From contig NZ_WJII01000001.1 of NCBI RefSeq assembly GCF_009649635.1, positions 372,001 through 436,000 on the forward strand: 64,000 bases of DNA. Reading direction: 5' to 3'. The translations under genes were made by a program, and so were the position numbers. Shown piece by piece: positions 17,906 to 28,315 of the stretch. How positions within the stretch are numbered: the first letter of the stretch is position 1; every line of letters starts with the position of its first letter. The notes beneath the pieces are model-generated. The model was not told where the DNA came from. It ran no database searches and saw nothing but the letters and a program-made list of their open reading frames with translations. This stretch comes from Microbacterium sp. SYP-A9085. GTDB taxonomy: Bacteria; Actinomycetota; Actinomycetes; Actinomycetales; Microbacteriaceae.

Positions 17906-18878
17906 GCTGGGACCTCCGGTTCACGAACAGCAGATACGCGACGGTCACCACGAGCAGGAACAGCAGCAGCAGCACCGACATCGCCGAGCCGTAGCCGAAG
18001 TTGAACGTGAGGAACGACGCGTTGTAGATGTGGAACGAGATGAGGTCGCCGGCGGGTGGCTGCGCGGTCTTCCCGAACAGCACGAACGGCGTGTTGAAGT
18101 CGTTGAACGTCCACAGGAACATCACGAGCACCAGCACGACGTTCACGGGTCGCAGCATCGGCACCGTGATCGAGCGCCACTGCCGGAACGGCTTCGCCCC
18201 GTCGACCGCGGACGCCTCGTACAGGTCCTCGGGCACCGACTGCATGCCCGCCATCAGCATCAGGAACGCGAACGGCCACAGCCGCCAGATCGCCACGATC
18301 ACGAGCGACCAGAACGCGTTGCCGCCGATCAGCCAGAACGGCTTCTCGCCGGGCAGGCCGAGGTTGTCGAAGAGGAGATGGTTCAGCGCGCCGGTGTCCT
18401 TCTGCAGAATGAACTTCCACGCGATGATGCCCGCGTAGATCGGGATCGCGTACGGGACCAGGAACAGCGTGCGGAACAGCCCCCGCCCGGGGAACTTCCG
18501 CTGCAGCGCGACAGCCGCCGCCATCCCGGCGATCCAGGCGATGCCGACCACGAGCACCGTGAAGGCGCACGTGATGAGGAACGACTGCAGCAGCGCCCGC
18601 CCGACCGCGCCGTGCACGTCGAGCGACACCCGGTAGTTGCCCAGGCCCAGGAACGGCGCTTCGCTCCAGTTGCGCAGGTACTGCTGGGTGAGCTTCACGA
18701 GGCTTATCCAGATGCCCGTGACCATCGGGATGAGGTGCACGAGCAGCTCGAACACGACGGCCGGGACCAGCAGGACGTACGGCAGCCACCAGCGTGAGCG
18801 CAGGCGCCGTCGTGGCGCCGCGTTCGGTGGATCGGTGACGTGTCCGGGCGAGATGCGGGCGGGTGCTGTTGCGGACAT
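17898..18878 (-). CDS. Sugar ABC transporter permease, MalF-like
   Basis: 326-residue CUT1-type permease. An N-terminal cytoplasmic tail with basic residues precedes helix 1 (WWLPYVLLVPAVVFELLVHL). The EAA loop reads YEASAVDGAKPFRQWRSITV. The gene lies seven bases after the binding-protein gene and overlaps the MalG-like gene, so all three should be co-translated. It forms the import channel with MalG; the substrate is most likely the oligosaccharide cleaved by the downstream glycosidases. Confidence 0.93.
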   Translation of the reverse strand: MSATAPARISPGHVTDPPNAAPRRRLRSRWWLPYVLLVPAVVFELLVHLIPMVTGIWISLVKLTQQYLRNWSEAPFLGLGNYRVSLDVHGAVGRALLQSFLITCAFTVLVVGIAWIAGMAAAVALQRKFPGRGLFRTLFLVPYAIPIYAGIIAWKFILQKDTGALNHLLFDNLGLPGEKPFWLIGGNAFWSLVIVAIWRLWPFAFLMLMAGMQSVPEDLYEASAVDGAKPFRQWRSITVPMLRPVNVVLVLVMFLWTFNDFNTPFVLFGKTAQPPAGDLISFHIYNASFLTFNFGYGSAMSVLLLLFLLVVTVAYLLFVNRRSQRA

Positions 18879-18885
18879 GACGCGA

Positions 18886-20202
18886 TCAGCCGGCGGCTTC
18901 GACCTGCTGCTGGGCGTTGTCCAGCATCGCGGAGATGTCGGCGTCGGTGACGGTCTTCCCGGTCGCTATCTGCGCGAACAGCCCGCTGATCCCCTTGCCG
19001 ATGGTGCTCTCGAAGTCGCCCTCGCTGGCCACCTGCGGCAGCGGCTTGGACCGGTTCTGATAGGCGTCCATGAAGACCTTCGCCTCGTCGGCGTCGGTGG
19101 TGAACTTCGCGTCGGCGCTGCCGAGCACCGGCAGCACCGAGTACGGGACGGCGAGCTTCGCCTGCACGTCAGGGCTCGTCATGTACTTCACGAACTCCAG
19201 CGCCTGCGGCAGGTGCTTCGTGTAGTCGAAGACCGAGATGTTGATCCCGGCGGGGAAGGTCGAGATCTGCGCCTTGGCATCGCCCGGTGCGGGAAGCGGC
19301 ACCACACCCCAGTCGCCGGGCTTCATGCCGTCGGCCTTCAGCGTCGAGTCGGCGTTGTTCTGGCTGAGGAACATGGCGGCCTTGCCGGAGGCGAGGTCGG
19401 CCGCCGAGGAGGACGCGTTGTCGTACTGGGCGTCGGCGGGGTTGGCCGCCTTGTGAAGCTGCATGAGGTCGAGGTAGCGCTTGATGCCTGCGACGTTCTC
19501 GGGCGTGTCGAACGTGGGCTTGCCGCTGGCGTCGTAGAACTCGCCGCCGTTCTGGGCGGAGGTCAGGAACGCGAAGTGGATGTTCTCCGTGTAGCTGCCG
19601 GCGGCGAGGGTCAGGCCCCACTGGTCGCCGTGGGTGAGCTTCTTCGCGTCGGTGACGAGCTCGTCCCACGTCGTCGGCGGCTGCAGCTGCGCGGCCGCGA
19701 ACATCGCCTTGTTGTAGTACAGGCCGTACGCGAGCCCGTACAGGGGAACGGAGGTGGGGGTCTTGCCGGGGGCTCCGCCGGCGTCCAGCGCCGTCTTCAC
19801 GAAGCGGTCGAGGCCCCCGATCGCGGACGCGTTCTTGCCGTCGAACTGGGTGAAAGCGCCGGTGGACTGGAACGCGGCTCCCCACGTGTTGCCGATGTTG
19901 ACGACATCCGGTCCCTGTCCGCTGGTGACGGCGGTCTGGATCCGGGTCTGCAGGTCGTTCCAGCCGATCACCTCGAGGTCGACGGTGATGCCGGTCTGCT
20001 TCGTGAACTCCTGCAGGATCGGGGTGAGCACCTGCTTGTCGTTGTCGAGGCTGGTGCCCTGGTTGCTGGCCCAGTACGTGATGGTGGTCTTGCCAGTGCC
20101 GTTGTCGGCGGCCGTACCGCCGCCGCCCGCGCACCCTGCCAGCACCATCGAGAGTGCCGCCACGGCCGTAGCCGCCGCGATCGCCTTGTTCTTCGCTTCC
20201 AC
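18886..20202 (-). CDS. Sugar-binding lipoprotein of an ABC importer (extracellular solute-binding protein family 1)
   Basis: 438 residues with a lipoprotein signal peptide: a short basic N-terminus, a hydrophobic stretch, then lipobox LAGC (Cys about residue 24), followed by a Gly-rich linker. The mature part has a family-1 sugar-binding fold (TITYWASNQGT, VVNIGNTWGAAF, YGLAYGLYYNK, FLSQNNADSTLK). The start is GTG at 20202 with AAGGAG upstream. First gene of the glycosidase operon, so it should set substrate specificity. It faces the divergent GH1 gene across a 120-base gap containing a LacI-type palindrome. Confidence 0.93.
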   Translation of the reverse strand: MEAKNKAIAAATAVAALSMVLAGCAGGGGTAADNGTGKTTITYWASNQGTSLDNDKQVLTPILQEFTKQTGITVDLEVIGWNDLQTRIQTAVTSGQGPDVVNIGNTWGAAFQSTGAFTQFDGKNASAIGGLDRFVKTALDAGGAPGKTPTSVPLYGLAYGLYYNKAMFAAAQLQPPTTWDELVTDAKKLTHGDQWGLTLAAGSYTENIHFAFLTSAQNGGEFYDASGKPTFDTPENVAGIKRYLDLMQLHKAANPADAQYDNASSSAADLASGKAAMFLSQNNADSTLKADGMKPGDWGVVPLPAPGDAKAQISTFPAGINISVFDYTKHLPQALEFVKYMTSPDVQAKLAVPYSVLPVLGSADAKFTTDADEAKVFMDAYQNRSKPLPQVASEGDFESTIGKGISGLFAQIATGKTVTDADISAMLDNAQQQVEAAG

Positions 20203-20259
20203 CTCTTGACTCCTTCGTCTCGCACTTCCCTGGCGGGAATCTGAGCGCTAGCCTAACTT

Positions 20260-20272
20260 AACCGGTTCGGTT
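20260..20272. promoter_or_regulatory. Candidate LacI operator between binding protein and GH1
   Basis: The gap 20203-20322 holds the perfect octamer palindrome AACCGGTT (20260-20267) overlapping a second inverted repeat, AACCG-GTT-CGGTT (20260-20272). A central CG-type palindrome between divergent sugar genes is typical of LacI-family operators. The regulator at 14083-15117 is the obvious candidate, but binding is inferred. Confidence 0.55.
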
Positions 20273-20322
20273 CAAGATCACGATTCGGTCTCGGTCCACG
20301 ACGGAAAGACGACGAGGCAGCA

Positions 20323-21726
<1,404 letters not shown>

Positions 21727-21733
21727 GGCACGG

Positions 21734-24700
21734 TCAGATGACGGCCTCGCTCCACGGGTCCGGGTTGCCGAACCTGTGCGCGGTGATGGCAATCGCCTGC
21801 TCGTGCAGGAACGGCAGCAGCTCGAGGCGGCCGGCGCTCGTGGTCTCGTTGTCGTAGACGGCGAGGTCCGGGTCGCCGTGCACGGCCTCGGCCAGCGCAC
21901 GGTGCAGCGCGGCCACGCTTTCCGGCCGGCCCACCAGCCGCACGCGGCCCGGGCGGGACGTCCCGCCCATCCGCTGCATCCACTGGGCATCGGTCTCCAC
22001 GAACACCGGGACACCCTGCTCGTCGAGCACCCGCCGGACCGCGGCCGGCAGCCCGGTGGTCAGCGACAGTGTGAACGCCGCGCCGGAGCGCACGCCGGCG
22101 ATGGCGATGCGCAGCACCTCCTGCCGCGATGCGTCAGCGGTGGCGCGGACGGCGACCGGCAGCGACCGGTAGCGGAACAGGTTCCGCTCCACGCCGAGGC
22201 CCGACACGTCCTTCACCTGGCCGAACTCGCGGTCCCACGCGACGGCGTCGGACAGCGCGGACCGGCGCAGCCACTCGAACCCCGCGTAGTCCAGGGATGG
22301 CTGTGCGGCTTCGATCACCGCGGTGATCCGCGCGTCAAGTCCCCGCAGGTGCAGCGTCTTGGATGCCGCGGCCCCCTCCGAGGCCCGCCACGACCCGAGC
22401 CCGATCAGGTAGTTTGGCCCGCCGGCCTTCGTGCCGGCGCCCACCGACGAGCGCTTCCAGCCGCCGAACGGCTGGCGCTGCACGATGGCGCCGGTGATCC
22501 CGCGGTTCACGTACAGGTTGCCCGCCTGAACGTGCTCCAGCCACTGCGCGAGGTCTTCCGGGCTCTGCGTGTACAGACCCGCGGTCAGGCCGTATGCCAC
22601 GCCGTTCTGCAGCTCGATCGCCTCGGCCAGCGAGGCGGCGTGCATGACGCCCATGACCGGCCCGAAGAACTCCTCGAGGTGGAACCGCGATCCGGGGTGC
22701 ACGCCGACGCGCACGCCGGGCGTCCAGTACCGACCCTCGGTCTCGGGGCCGAAGTCGCGCGGCTCCGGCTCGACGAGCCAGCTCTCCCCCTCATCGAGGG
22801 TCATCAGCGCCCAGGCGAGCTTGCCCTGCGGCTTTTCGATGACCGGGCCCACCTCGCTGGTCGGGTCGGACGGCACGCCCACCCGCAGGGAGCGGACGGA
22901 GTCGATCAGCTGCCGGCGGAACCGCTCGCTGCGCCCCACCGGGCCGACGAGGATCGCCAGGGACGCGGCCGAGCACTTCTGGCCGGCGTGCCCGAACGCG
23001 CTCTTGACGAGGTCGGATGCCGCCAGGTCGAGGTCGGCGGAGGGCATCACGATCATCGCGTTCTTGCCGCTGGTCTCCGCCAGCAGCGGCAGGTCGGGCC
23101 GCCATGAGCGGAACAGCGCCGCCGTCTCCCAGGAGCCGGTGAGGATCACGCGGTCCACGTCCGGGTGCGTGATCAGCTGCTCCCCGAGCCCGCCCTCGTC
23201 GATGTCGACAAGCGCGAGGACGTCCCGGGGAACGCCGGCATCCCACAGCGCCTCGCAGATCACGGCCGCGCAGCGGCGCGCCTGCGGCGCGGGCTTGAAG
23301 ACGACTCCCGAGCCCGCCGCGAGGGCAGCCACCACGCCGCCGGTGGGGATGGCGACGGGGAAGTTCCACGGCGGAGTGACGACGGTCACGTTGGACGGCA
23401 TGAACACGGCGCCCGGGACCCGATCGAGCTCGCGGGCGTTCGCCGCATAGTAGTTCGCGAAGTCGACGGCCTCGCTCACTTCGACATCGCCCTCGCTGAA
23501 GACCTTTCCGGTCTCGGATGCCGCGACCTCGATGAGCTCGCCGCGGCGCGCTTCGAGGGCGCGGGCGACGGTCTGCAGCACGGTCGACCGGTCGCCGGCG
23601 GGACGCGCGCCCCACCGGGCTCCGGCATCCCGCACCCGGGCGACGATGGCCTGCAATGCGTCCGAATCCACGACCCGCGCCTGCGCGAGGGTGGTATCCC
23701 CGGCCGTCGAGGCCTCGATGCGGGCGAGCACCGCGTCGGCCCACTGCCGGTTCGCCGGCAGCGCCGGGTCGGAGTCGGGCATGTTGCGGAACCCGGGTGC
23801 GCCGAGTGCGCGGGTGCCGGACTCGCGCGGCGCGAACACGGCGGTCTCCTCGTCCGCGTCGGCGGAGCGGGCGATGTCCAGCACGGCCTTGGTCAGACCC
23901 TCGTCGAGGTCGGACGCAGTATCCCGCCGCAGCCGCGGTCGCAGCTGGTCGCCGACCTCGTCGGTGCGATCTTGTGTCCGGAACGGGCTGGCGTGCAGAG
24001 CGGGGTCGGCGGCGCGCTCGACGGAGGCGAGGAATCGTCCGCGCTCGCGCTCGAACAGCGCCGTGTCGTCGTGCAGCTCGAACGCGGCTGAGAGGAAGTT
24101 CTCCGTCGACGCGTTCTCCTCGAGGCGGCGCACGAGGTAGCTGATGGCGACGTCGAACTCGCGCGGCTTGACGACCGGGACGTACAGCAGCACCGGGCCG
24201 ACCTCCCGGGAGACGGCCTCGACCTGCCCCTGCGCCATGCCCAGCAGCATCTCGAACTCGACGTCGCCCCGGACGCCGCGCTCGCCGGCGAGCAGCCACG
24301 CGTAGGCGATGTCGAACAGGTTGTGCCCGGCGATCCCCATCCGCACCGCGCGGGAGCGCTCCGGGCGCAGCGCCGCGTCCAGGCACCGCAGGTAGTTCGC
24401 GTCGGTGTCGAGCTTGGAGCGGTAGGGCGCCTGCGGCCAGCCGTGCATTGTGGCATCGACGTGCTCCATCGCGAGGTTCGCGCCCTTGACCAGGCGCACC
24501 TTGATGCGTGCACCCCCCTCGTCGACGCGCTGGGTCGCCCACGCGGTGAGGCGGTCCAGGGCCGGTCCCGCGTCGGGCAGGTAGGCCTGCAGCACTATCC
24601 CCGCCTCGAGGCCCGTCAGCTGCGGGTCGGCGAGGATGCGCGTGAACACCGCGATCGTCAGGTCGAGGTCGCGGTACTCCTCCATGTCGAGATTGATGAA

Positions 24701-25327
24701 CGTTCCGGTGCGCGCGGCTGTGAGATACAGCGGCTTCAGGCGCTCGACAACGGTGTGAACGACCTGCTCGAACGCCCACATCGACAGGTGGCTGACGATC
24801 GCGGAGACCTTCACCGACACGTAGTCGACGTCGGGCCGTTCGATGAGCTCGTGGATGCCGTCGAGCCGGCGCTTCGCCTCGGCCTCGCCGAGCACGGCCT
24901 CGCCGAGAAGGTTCAGGTTCAGCCGGTGGCCGCTGGCGCGCAGCGTCGAGATGGCCGGGCCCAGCTTCTCCGGCCGGGCGTCGACGATGAGGTGCGAGAC
25001 CATGCCGCGCAGCACGCGGCGCGCGATCGGGACGACCGGGTACGGCAGCACGGGGGCGACAGCGCCGCCCAGGCGCACCGCCGCGCGCAAGGGCCACGGC
25101 AGGAATCCGGGCACGAGCGGGGCGACGCGACGGAGATTGGATGCCGCGGCGGCGAGCGACTCGGGCCGCATGACGCCGTCGACGAACCCGATGGTGAACG
25201 GCAGGCCGTTCTTGTCCTGCAGGACCCCGGCCAGCCGCTGCGCGGCGGGATCGACGTCGGCGGCGGCGGACTCGTCGACCCAGCGCTGGGCCAGGGCGAC
25301 GGCCTCCTGGGCCGTCTGTGCGGACAT
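21734..25327 (-). CDS. putA: Bifunctional proline dehydrogenase / P5C dehydrogenase
   Basis: Roughly 1,197-residue enzyme oxidising proline to P5C (FAD domain, about residues 60-440) and P5C to glutamate (NAD aldehyde dehydrogenase domain, about 540-1000). The first domain shows the barrel motifs YVSVKVSAIVSHL, RIKVRLVKGAN and YLVRRLEENAS. The second has TPPWNFPVAIPTGG, the general-base Glu in LAETSGKNA and catalytic Cys in GQKCSA. About 190 more residues form the C-terminal domain. The frame is open to an earlier ATG at 25402, but ATG 25327 has GGGAG five bases upstream. There is no ribbon-helix-helix domain, so it does not regulate itself; the divergent LysR gene probably does. Confidence 0.93.
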   Translation of the reverse strand: MSAQTAQEAVALAQRWVDESAAADVDPAAQRLAGVLQDKNGLPFTIGFVDGVMRPESLAAAASNLRRVAPLVPGFLPWPLRAAVRLGGAVAPVLPYPVVPIARRVLRGMVSHLIVDARPEKLGPAISTLRASGHRLNLNLLGEAVLGEAEAKRRLDGIHELIERPDVDYVSVKVSAIVSHLSMWAFEQVVHTVVERLKPLYLTAARTGTFINLDMEEYRDLDLTIAVFTRILADPQLTGLEAGIVLQAYLPDAGPALDRLTAWATQRVDEGGARIKVRLVKGANLAMEHVDATMHGWPQAPYRSKLDTDANYLRCLDAALRPERSRAVRMGIAGHNLFDIAYAWLLAGERGVRGDVEFEMLLGMAQGQVEAVSREVGPVLLYVPVVKPREFDVAISYLVRRLEENASTENFLSAAFELHDDTALFERERGRFLASVERAADPALHASPFRTQDRTDEVGDQLRPRLRRDTASDLDEGLTKAVLDIARSADADEETAVFAPRESGTRALGAPGFRNMPDSDPALPANRQWADAVLARIEASTAGDTTLAQARVVDSDALQAIVARVRDAGARWGARPAGDRSTVLQTVARALEARRGELIEVAASETGKVFSEGDVEVSEAVDFANYYAANARELDRVPGAVFMPSNVTVVTPPWNFPVAIPTGGVVAALAAGSGVVFKPAPQARRCAAVICEALWDAGVPRDVLALVDIDEGGLGEQLITHPDVDRVILTGSWETAALFRSWRPDLPLLAETSGKNAMIVMPSADLDLAASDLVKSAFGHAGQKCSAASLAILVGPVGRSERFRRQLIDSVRSLRVGVPSDPTSEVGPVIEKPQGKLAWALMTLDEGESWLVEPEPRDFGPETEGRYWTPGVRVGVHPGSRFHLEEFFGPVMGVMHAASLAEAIELQNGVAYGLTAGLYTQSPEDLAQWLEHVQAGNLYVNRGITGAIVQRQPFGGWKRSSVGAGTKAGGPNYLIGLGSWRASEGAAASKTLHLRGLDARITAVIEAAQPSLDYAGFEWLRRSALSDAVAWDREFGQVKDVSGLGVERNLFRYRSLPVAVRATADASRQEVLRIAIAGVRSGAAFTLSLTTGLPAAVRRVLDEQGVPVFVETDAQWMQRMGGTSRPGRVRLVGRPESVAALHRALAEAVHGDPDLAVYDNETTSAGRLELLPFLHEQAIAITAHRFGNPDPWSEAVI

Positions 25328-25462
25328 CTGCACTCCCGTCTGGCTCATTCCAGACTGCACGCCATCATGATTCACCTTCCCAGCATGCGCCACCCAACTC
25401 ATTATGAATAACGATGATCTATGATGGATTCCGTTCGATTTTCACGATGATTCGAGGTCAAC
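25328..25462. promoter_or_regulatory. Divergent putA/lysR control region
   Basis: A 135-base gap (if putA starts at 25327) with a clearly AT-richer segment at 25400-25445, as expected for back-to-back promoters. TTATGAATAA (25402-25411) is an inverted repeat TTAT-N2-ATAA that could be part of a LysR-type site. GAGGTCAAC precedes the GTG start of lysR. No single -35/-10 pair stands out. Confidence 0.4.
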
Positions 25463-26344
25463 GTGTACGATCTGCGGCGGCTGCGGATGCTGCACGAGCT
25501 CTCGCTGCGCGGCACTCTCGCGGCGGTGGCCGAGGCGCTCGCCTACAGCCCGTCGACGATCTCGCAGCAACTCGCGCTGCTGGAGCGCGAGGCGGGCGTG
25601 ACGCTGTTCGAGCCGGACGGACGCGGCGTGCGGATGACCGCGCACGGGCGGCTGCTGGCGGCGCACGCGGGCCGGGCGCTCGAGCTCGACGAGCAGGCGC
25701 GCGGCGAACTGGAGCGCCTGCAGCCGGGGGCCGCGCCCGTCCGGGTCGCGGTGATGCAGACGGCCGCGCAGGCGATCCTCGCCCCCGCGCTGTCGATCGT
25801 CGCGGCCGCCGAGCCGACGCTGCGCGTCGAGGTCGCGGAGGTGCCACCCGAGGAGGGGCTGTTCGAGCTGTCCGCGCGCCGGTTCGACCTTGTGATAGCG
25901 GAGCAGTATCCGGGTTCGTCGCGTGAGCATCGCGCGGACCTGGACCGTGTCGTTGTCGGCCGCGACCCGATCCGGCTCGCGGTGGCGCCGACCGACGCCG
26001 CCGGGGGGCTGACCGACCTCGCAGGGCGCGCCTGGGTCATGGAGCCGCGGGGCACGGCCGCGCGACGCTGGGCGGTCGACCAGTGCCGGGCCGCGGGTTT
26101 CGAGCCCGATGTGCGGTTCGAGGTCGCCGACCTCACCGCGCAGGTGCGGCTTATCACCACCGGCCATGCGGTGGGGCTGCTGCCGGATCTCGTCTGGTCC
26201 GGCGCGGCGCCCACCGCGCGGCTGCTGGACCTGCCGGAGGCCTCGCACCGCGAGCTTTTCACGGCCGCGCGGCGCACGACCGCCGATCGAACGGGCATCC
26301 GCACTGTCCGCGCGGCGCTGAAGCAGGCCTTCGCGGGCCGGTGA
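25463..26344 (+). CDS. LysR-family regulator, probable activator of putA
   Basis: 293 residues. N-terminal winged helix-turn-helix: RRLRMLHELSLRGTLAAVAE, then LAYSPSTISQQLALLEREAG, with a linker helix to about residue 85. A periplasmic-binding-like effector domain follows (VRVAVMQTAAQAILAPAL, FDLVIAEQYPG, ITTGHAVGLLPDLV). The GTG start is preceded by GAGGTCAAC. Divergent orientation from putA is the classic LysR arrangement, so proline or P5C is a likely effector. It ends nine bases before a convergent thioesterase gene. Confidence 0.9.
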   Translation: MYDLRRLRMLHELSLRGTLAAVAEALAYSPSTISQQLALLEREAGVTLFEPDGRGVRMTAHGRLLAAHAGRALELDEQARGELERLQPGAAPVRVAVMQTAAQAILAPALSIVAAAEPTLRVEVAEVPPEEGLFELSARRFDLVIAEQYPGSSREHRADLDRVVVGRDPIRLAVAPTDAAGGLTDLAGRAWVMEPRGTAARRWAVDQCRAAGFEPDVRFEVADLTAQVRLITTGHAVGLLPDLVWSGAAPTARLLDLPEASHRELFTAARRTTADRTGIRTVRAALKQAFAGR

Positions 26345-26353
26345 GCCCGCAGA

Positions 26354-26914
26354 TCAGTCCCACACGCTGGGCGCCGGACGGCGCGTGGACGGCAGGCGGG
26401 ATGCCTTGGCCCAGTCGCGCATCCACGGCTCCACATCCGGCATGGTGCCGGGGCGTCCCGTGGCCGCGAACACCTCGTCGTGCGGCACGGTGCCGCCGGT
26501 GCGGCGCAGGATGCGGGCACGGACGACGACCCGCGCGTAGATCTCACCGTCCACGACAGCCCGATGCTCCAGGTAGAACGCCCGATCATCGTGCCCGAGC
26601 ATCCGGGACTCGACGTCGAACCGCTGCCACAGCTGCAGCGACCTGCGGAACGCGACGGTCTCGGCCGCGACGACGGCGTACCAGCCTTCGCTGCGCATGG
26701 CATCCCACAGCCGGGTGCGCACCAGCAGATCCCACCGGCCGAGGTCGAACAGCGACAGGTACCGGCCGTTGTTCATATGACGCAGGATGTCGATGTCGGT
26801 GGGCAGCGTCGTCAGTCGCAGCCTGCTGATGCCGTCAAGCGGCAGGGTCCTGCCGCGCCGCACGCGCAGCCGTGCCTGCAGGTGCACCAGGATCGTCCGC
26901 CAGATCACGTTCAC
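26354..26914 (-). CDS. Thioesterase-superfamily (hotdog) protein, THEM6-like
   Basis: 186-residue single hotdog domain. The diagnostic segment is ILRHMNNGRYLSLFDLGRWD (residues about 43-62), where the Asn-Asn-Gly-Arg-Tyr context and downstream Asp/Arg match the THEM6/acyl-ACP-thioesterase-like branch. Later strands include FDVESRMLGHDDRAFYLEH. GTG start. The short hydrophobic N-terminus (VIWRTILVHLQARL) could be a membrane anchor. Acyl-CoA hydrolysis is the likely activity, but many members of this branch are uncharacterised. It stands alone, convergent with lysR. Confidence 0.75.
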   Translation of the reverse strand: MNVIWRTILVHLQARLRVRRGRTLPLDGISRLRLTTLPTDIDILRHMNNGRYLSLFDLGRWDLLVRTRLWDAMRSEGWYAVVAAETVAFRRSLQLWQRFDVESRMLGHDDRAFYLEHRAVVDGEIYARVVVRARILRRTGGTVPHDEVFAATGRPGTMPDVEPWMRDWAKASRLPSTRRPAPSVWD

Positions 26915-27002
26915 GACCCGCGATGCTACCGGATGCCGCGTTCATCGAGTGCCGTGATCACACCGCGTAACACGACGATTTCGTCCCGGCGACGGGGCCG
27001 CG

Positions 27003-27008
27003 TAGAGT
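27003..27008 (+). promoter_or_regulatory. -10 box for leaderless GNAT transcript
   Basis: TAGAGT lies six bases before the GNAT ATG at 27015, which puts the transcript start at or next to the start codon. There is no Shine-Dalgarno sequence in between. Both facts fit leaderless translation, common in actinobacteria. Confidence 0.45.
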
Positions 27009-27014
27009 CTCGCC

Positions 27015-27521
27015 ATGGACGCCCAACTGCAGACTGACATCGTGGTCCGTCCGGTTCGCGACGTGGACGCCGAGGCCCTCGGCCGAGTGCACGCGACGTG
27101 CTGGCACGAGACCTACGACCACCACATCAGCGCGGCCGCGCTCGAGCGCATCTCGCCCAAGCGGCTCGCGGAACTCTGGACGCACTGGGCCTCGCAGGGC
27201 CCCGAGTACCACATGAGCGCGGCGCTCGTGGACGGCGAGATCGTCGGATTCGTCGGCTCCGGTCCCGCGCGCGACGAGGACGGGCCGCGCGAGCGCGAGC
27301 TGTACTTCATCTACCTGCTGGCGAAGTACCACGGTTCCGGCATCGGCAAGCGGTTGTTCGACGCCGCCGTCGCCGAGGGTGAGCCGCTGTACCTGTGGGT
27401 TGCCGAGAACAATCCGCGCGCGCACCGCTTCTACGTGCGCAACGGGTTCGCCCTGGACGGCGCACGGCACACCGAGCCGTTCCTCGGCGAGCAGCTCACC
27501 GAGGTCCGCTTCGTCCGCTGA
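27015..27521 (+). CDS. GNAT-family N-acetyltransferase
   Basis: 168-residue acetyl-CoA-dependent acyltransferase. It begins with the beta strand [14 protein letters not shown], has [20 protein letters not shown] as the acetyl-CoA pyrophosphate-binding motif A (Q/RxxGxG/A form GSGIGKR), and ends with [21 protein letters not shown] as motif B. The acceptor substrate cannot be read. The next gene, cofE, begins only four bases after its stop, so the two may be one transcript, although a functional link is not obvious. Confidence 0.88.
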   Translation: MDAQLQTDIVVRPVRDVDAEALGRVHATCWHETYDHHISAAALERISPKRLAELWTHWASQGPEYHMSAALVDGEIVGFVGSGPARDEDGPRERELYFIYLLAKYHGSGIGKRLFDAAVAEGEPLYLWVAENNPRAHRFYVRNGFALDGARHTEPFLGEQLTEVRFVR

Positions 27522-27525
27522 CCCC

Positions 27526-28305
27526 GTGCTGCAGATCTGGCCCCTGAGGGGCATCCCCGAGATCACCGCCGGCGCCGACCTGGTACGGATCATCGCCGAC
27601 GCCGCAGACGGTGCGCTGACGGACGGCGACATCCTCGTCGTCACGTCGAAGATCGTCTCGAAGGCCGAGGGCCGCGCCGTCCCCGGGGCCGATCGCGAGG
27701 ATGCCATCACCGCGGAGACCGTGCGGGTCGTGGCATCCCGGACGTCGGAGTCGGGACACACGGTGCGGATCGTCGAGAACCGTCTCGGGATCGTCGCGGC
27801 CGCCGCCGGAGTCGACGCGTCGAACACGCCGCACGGCACGGTGCTGCTGCTGCCCACGGACCCGGATGCCTCCGCCCGCGCCCTCGCGGCGGGGCTGCGC
27901 GAGCTGCTCGGTGCCACGGTGGGCGTCATCGTGTCGGACACGCTGGGCCGCCCCTGGCGGGAGGGCCAGACCGACACGGCGATCGGCGCCGGCGGGGTGC
28001 GGGTGTTCGAGGATCTGCGCGGGACGACGGATGCCGAGGGCCGGCCGCTCGCGGTCACCATGCCGTGCGTGGCCGACGAGGTGGCGGCGGCGGCCGATCT
28101 CGTCAAAGGCAAGGCGGCCGGGCTCCCGGTCGCCGTGGTGCGCGGGCGCGGCGACCTCGTCGGGAACCTCGACCTGCCCGGAGCCCGCTCGATCGTCCGT
28201 CCGGCCGAACGGGACATGTTCCGGCTCGGCGCGGACGAAGCCTACGACCTCGGCTATGCCGCCGGCGTCGAGGACGTGTGGGAGCAGGACCGCCCCGGCC
28301 GCTGA
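27526..28305 (+). CDS. cofE: Coenzyme F420-0:L-glutamate ligase
   Basis: 259-residue CofE/FbiB-N-like ligase that adds glutamate to F420-0 using GTP. Recognisable segments are [33 protein letters not shown] with its conserved Lys-Ile-Val-Ser-Lys, [33 protein letters not shown] and ELCD-like [13 protein letters not shown]. It lacks the C-terminal nitroreductase-like domain of mycobacterial FbiB, so it is a single-domain CofE. The GTG start follows the GNAT stop by four bases without a clear SD, suggesting coupling. No other F420 gene is in the window; the rest of the pathway must be elsewhere if the cofactor is made. Confidence 0.87.
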   Translation: MLQIWPLRGIPEITAGADLVRIIADAADGALTDGDILVVTSKIVSKAEGRAVPGADREDAITAETVRVVASRTSESGHTVRIVENRLGIVAAAAGVDASNTPHGTVLLLPTDPDASARALAAGLRELLGATVGVIVSDTLGRPWREGQTDTAIGAGGVRVFEDLRGTTDAEGRPLAVTMPCVADEVAAAADLVKGKAAGLPVAVVRGRGDLVGNLDLPGARSIVRPAERDMFRLGADEAYDLGYAAGVEDVWEQDRPGR

Positions 28306-28315
28306 CCGGCGCCGG

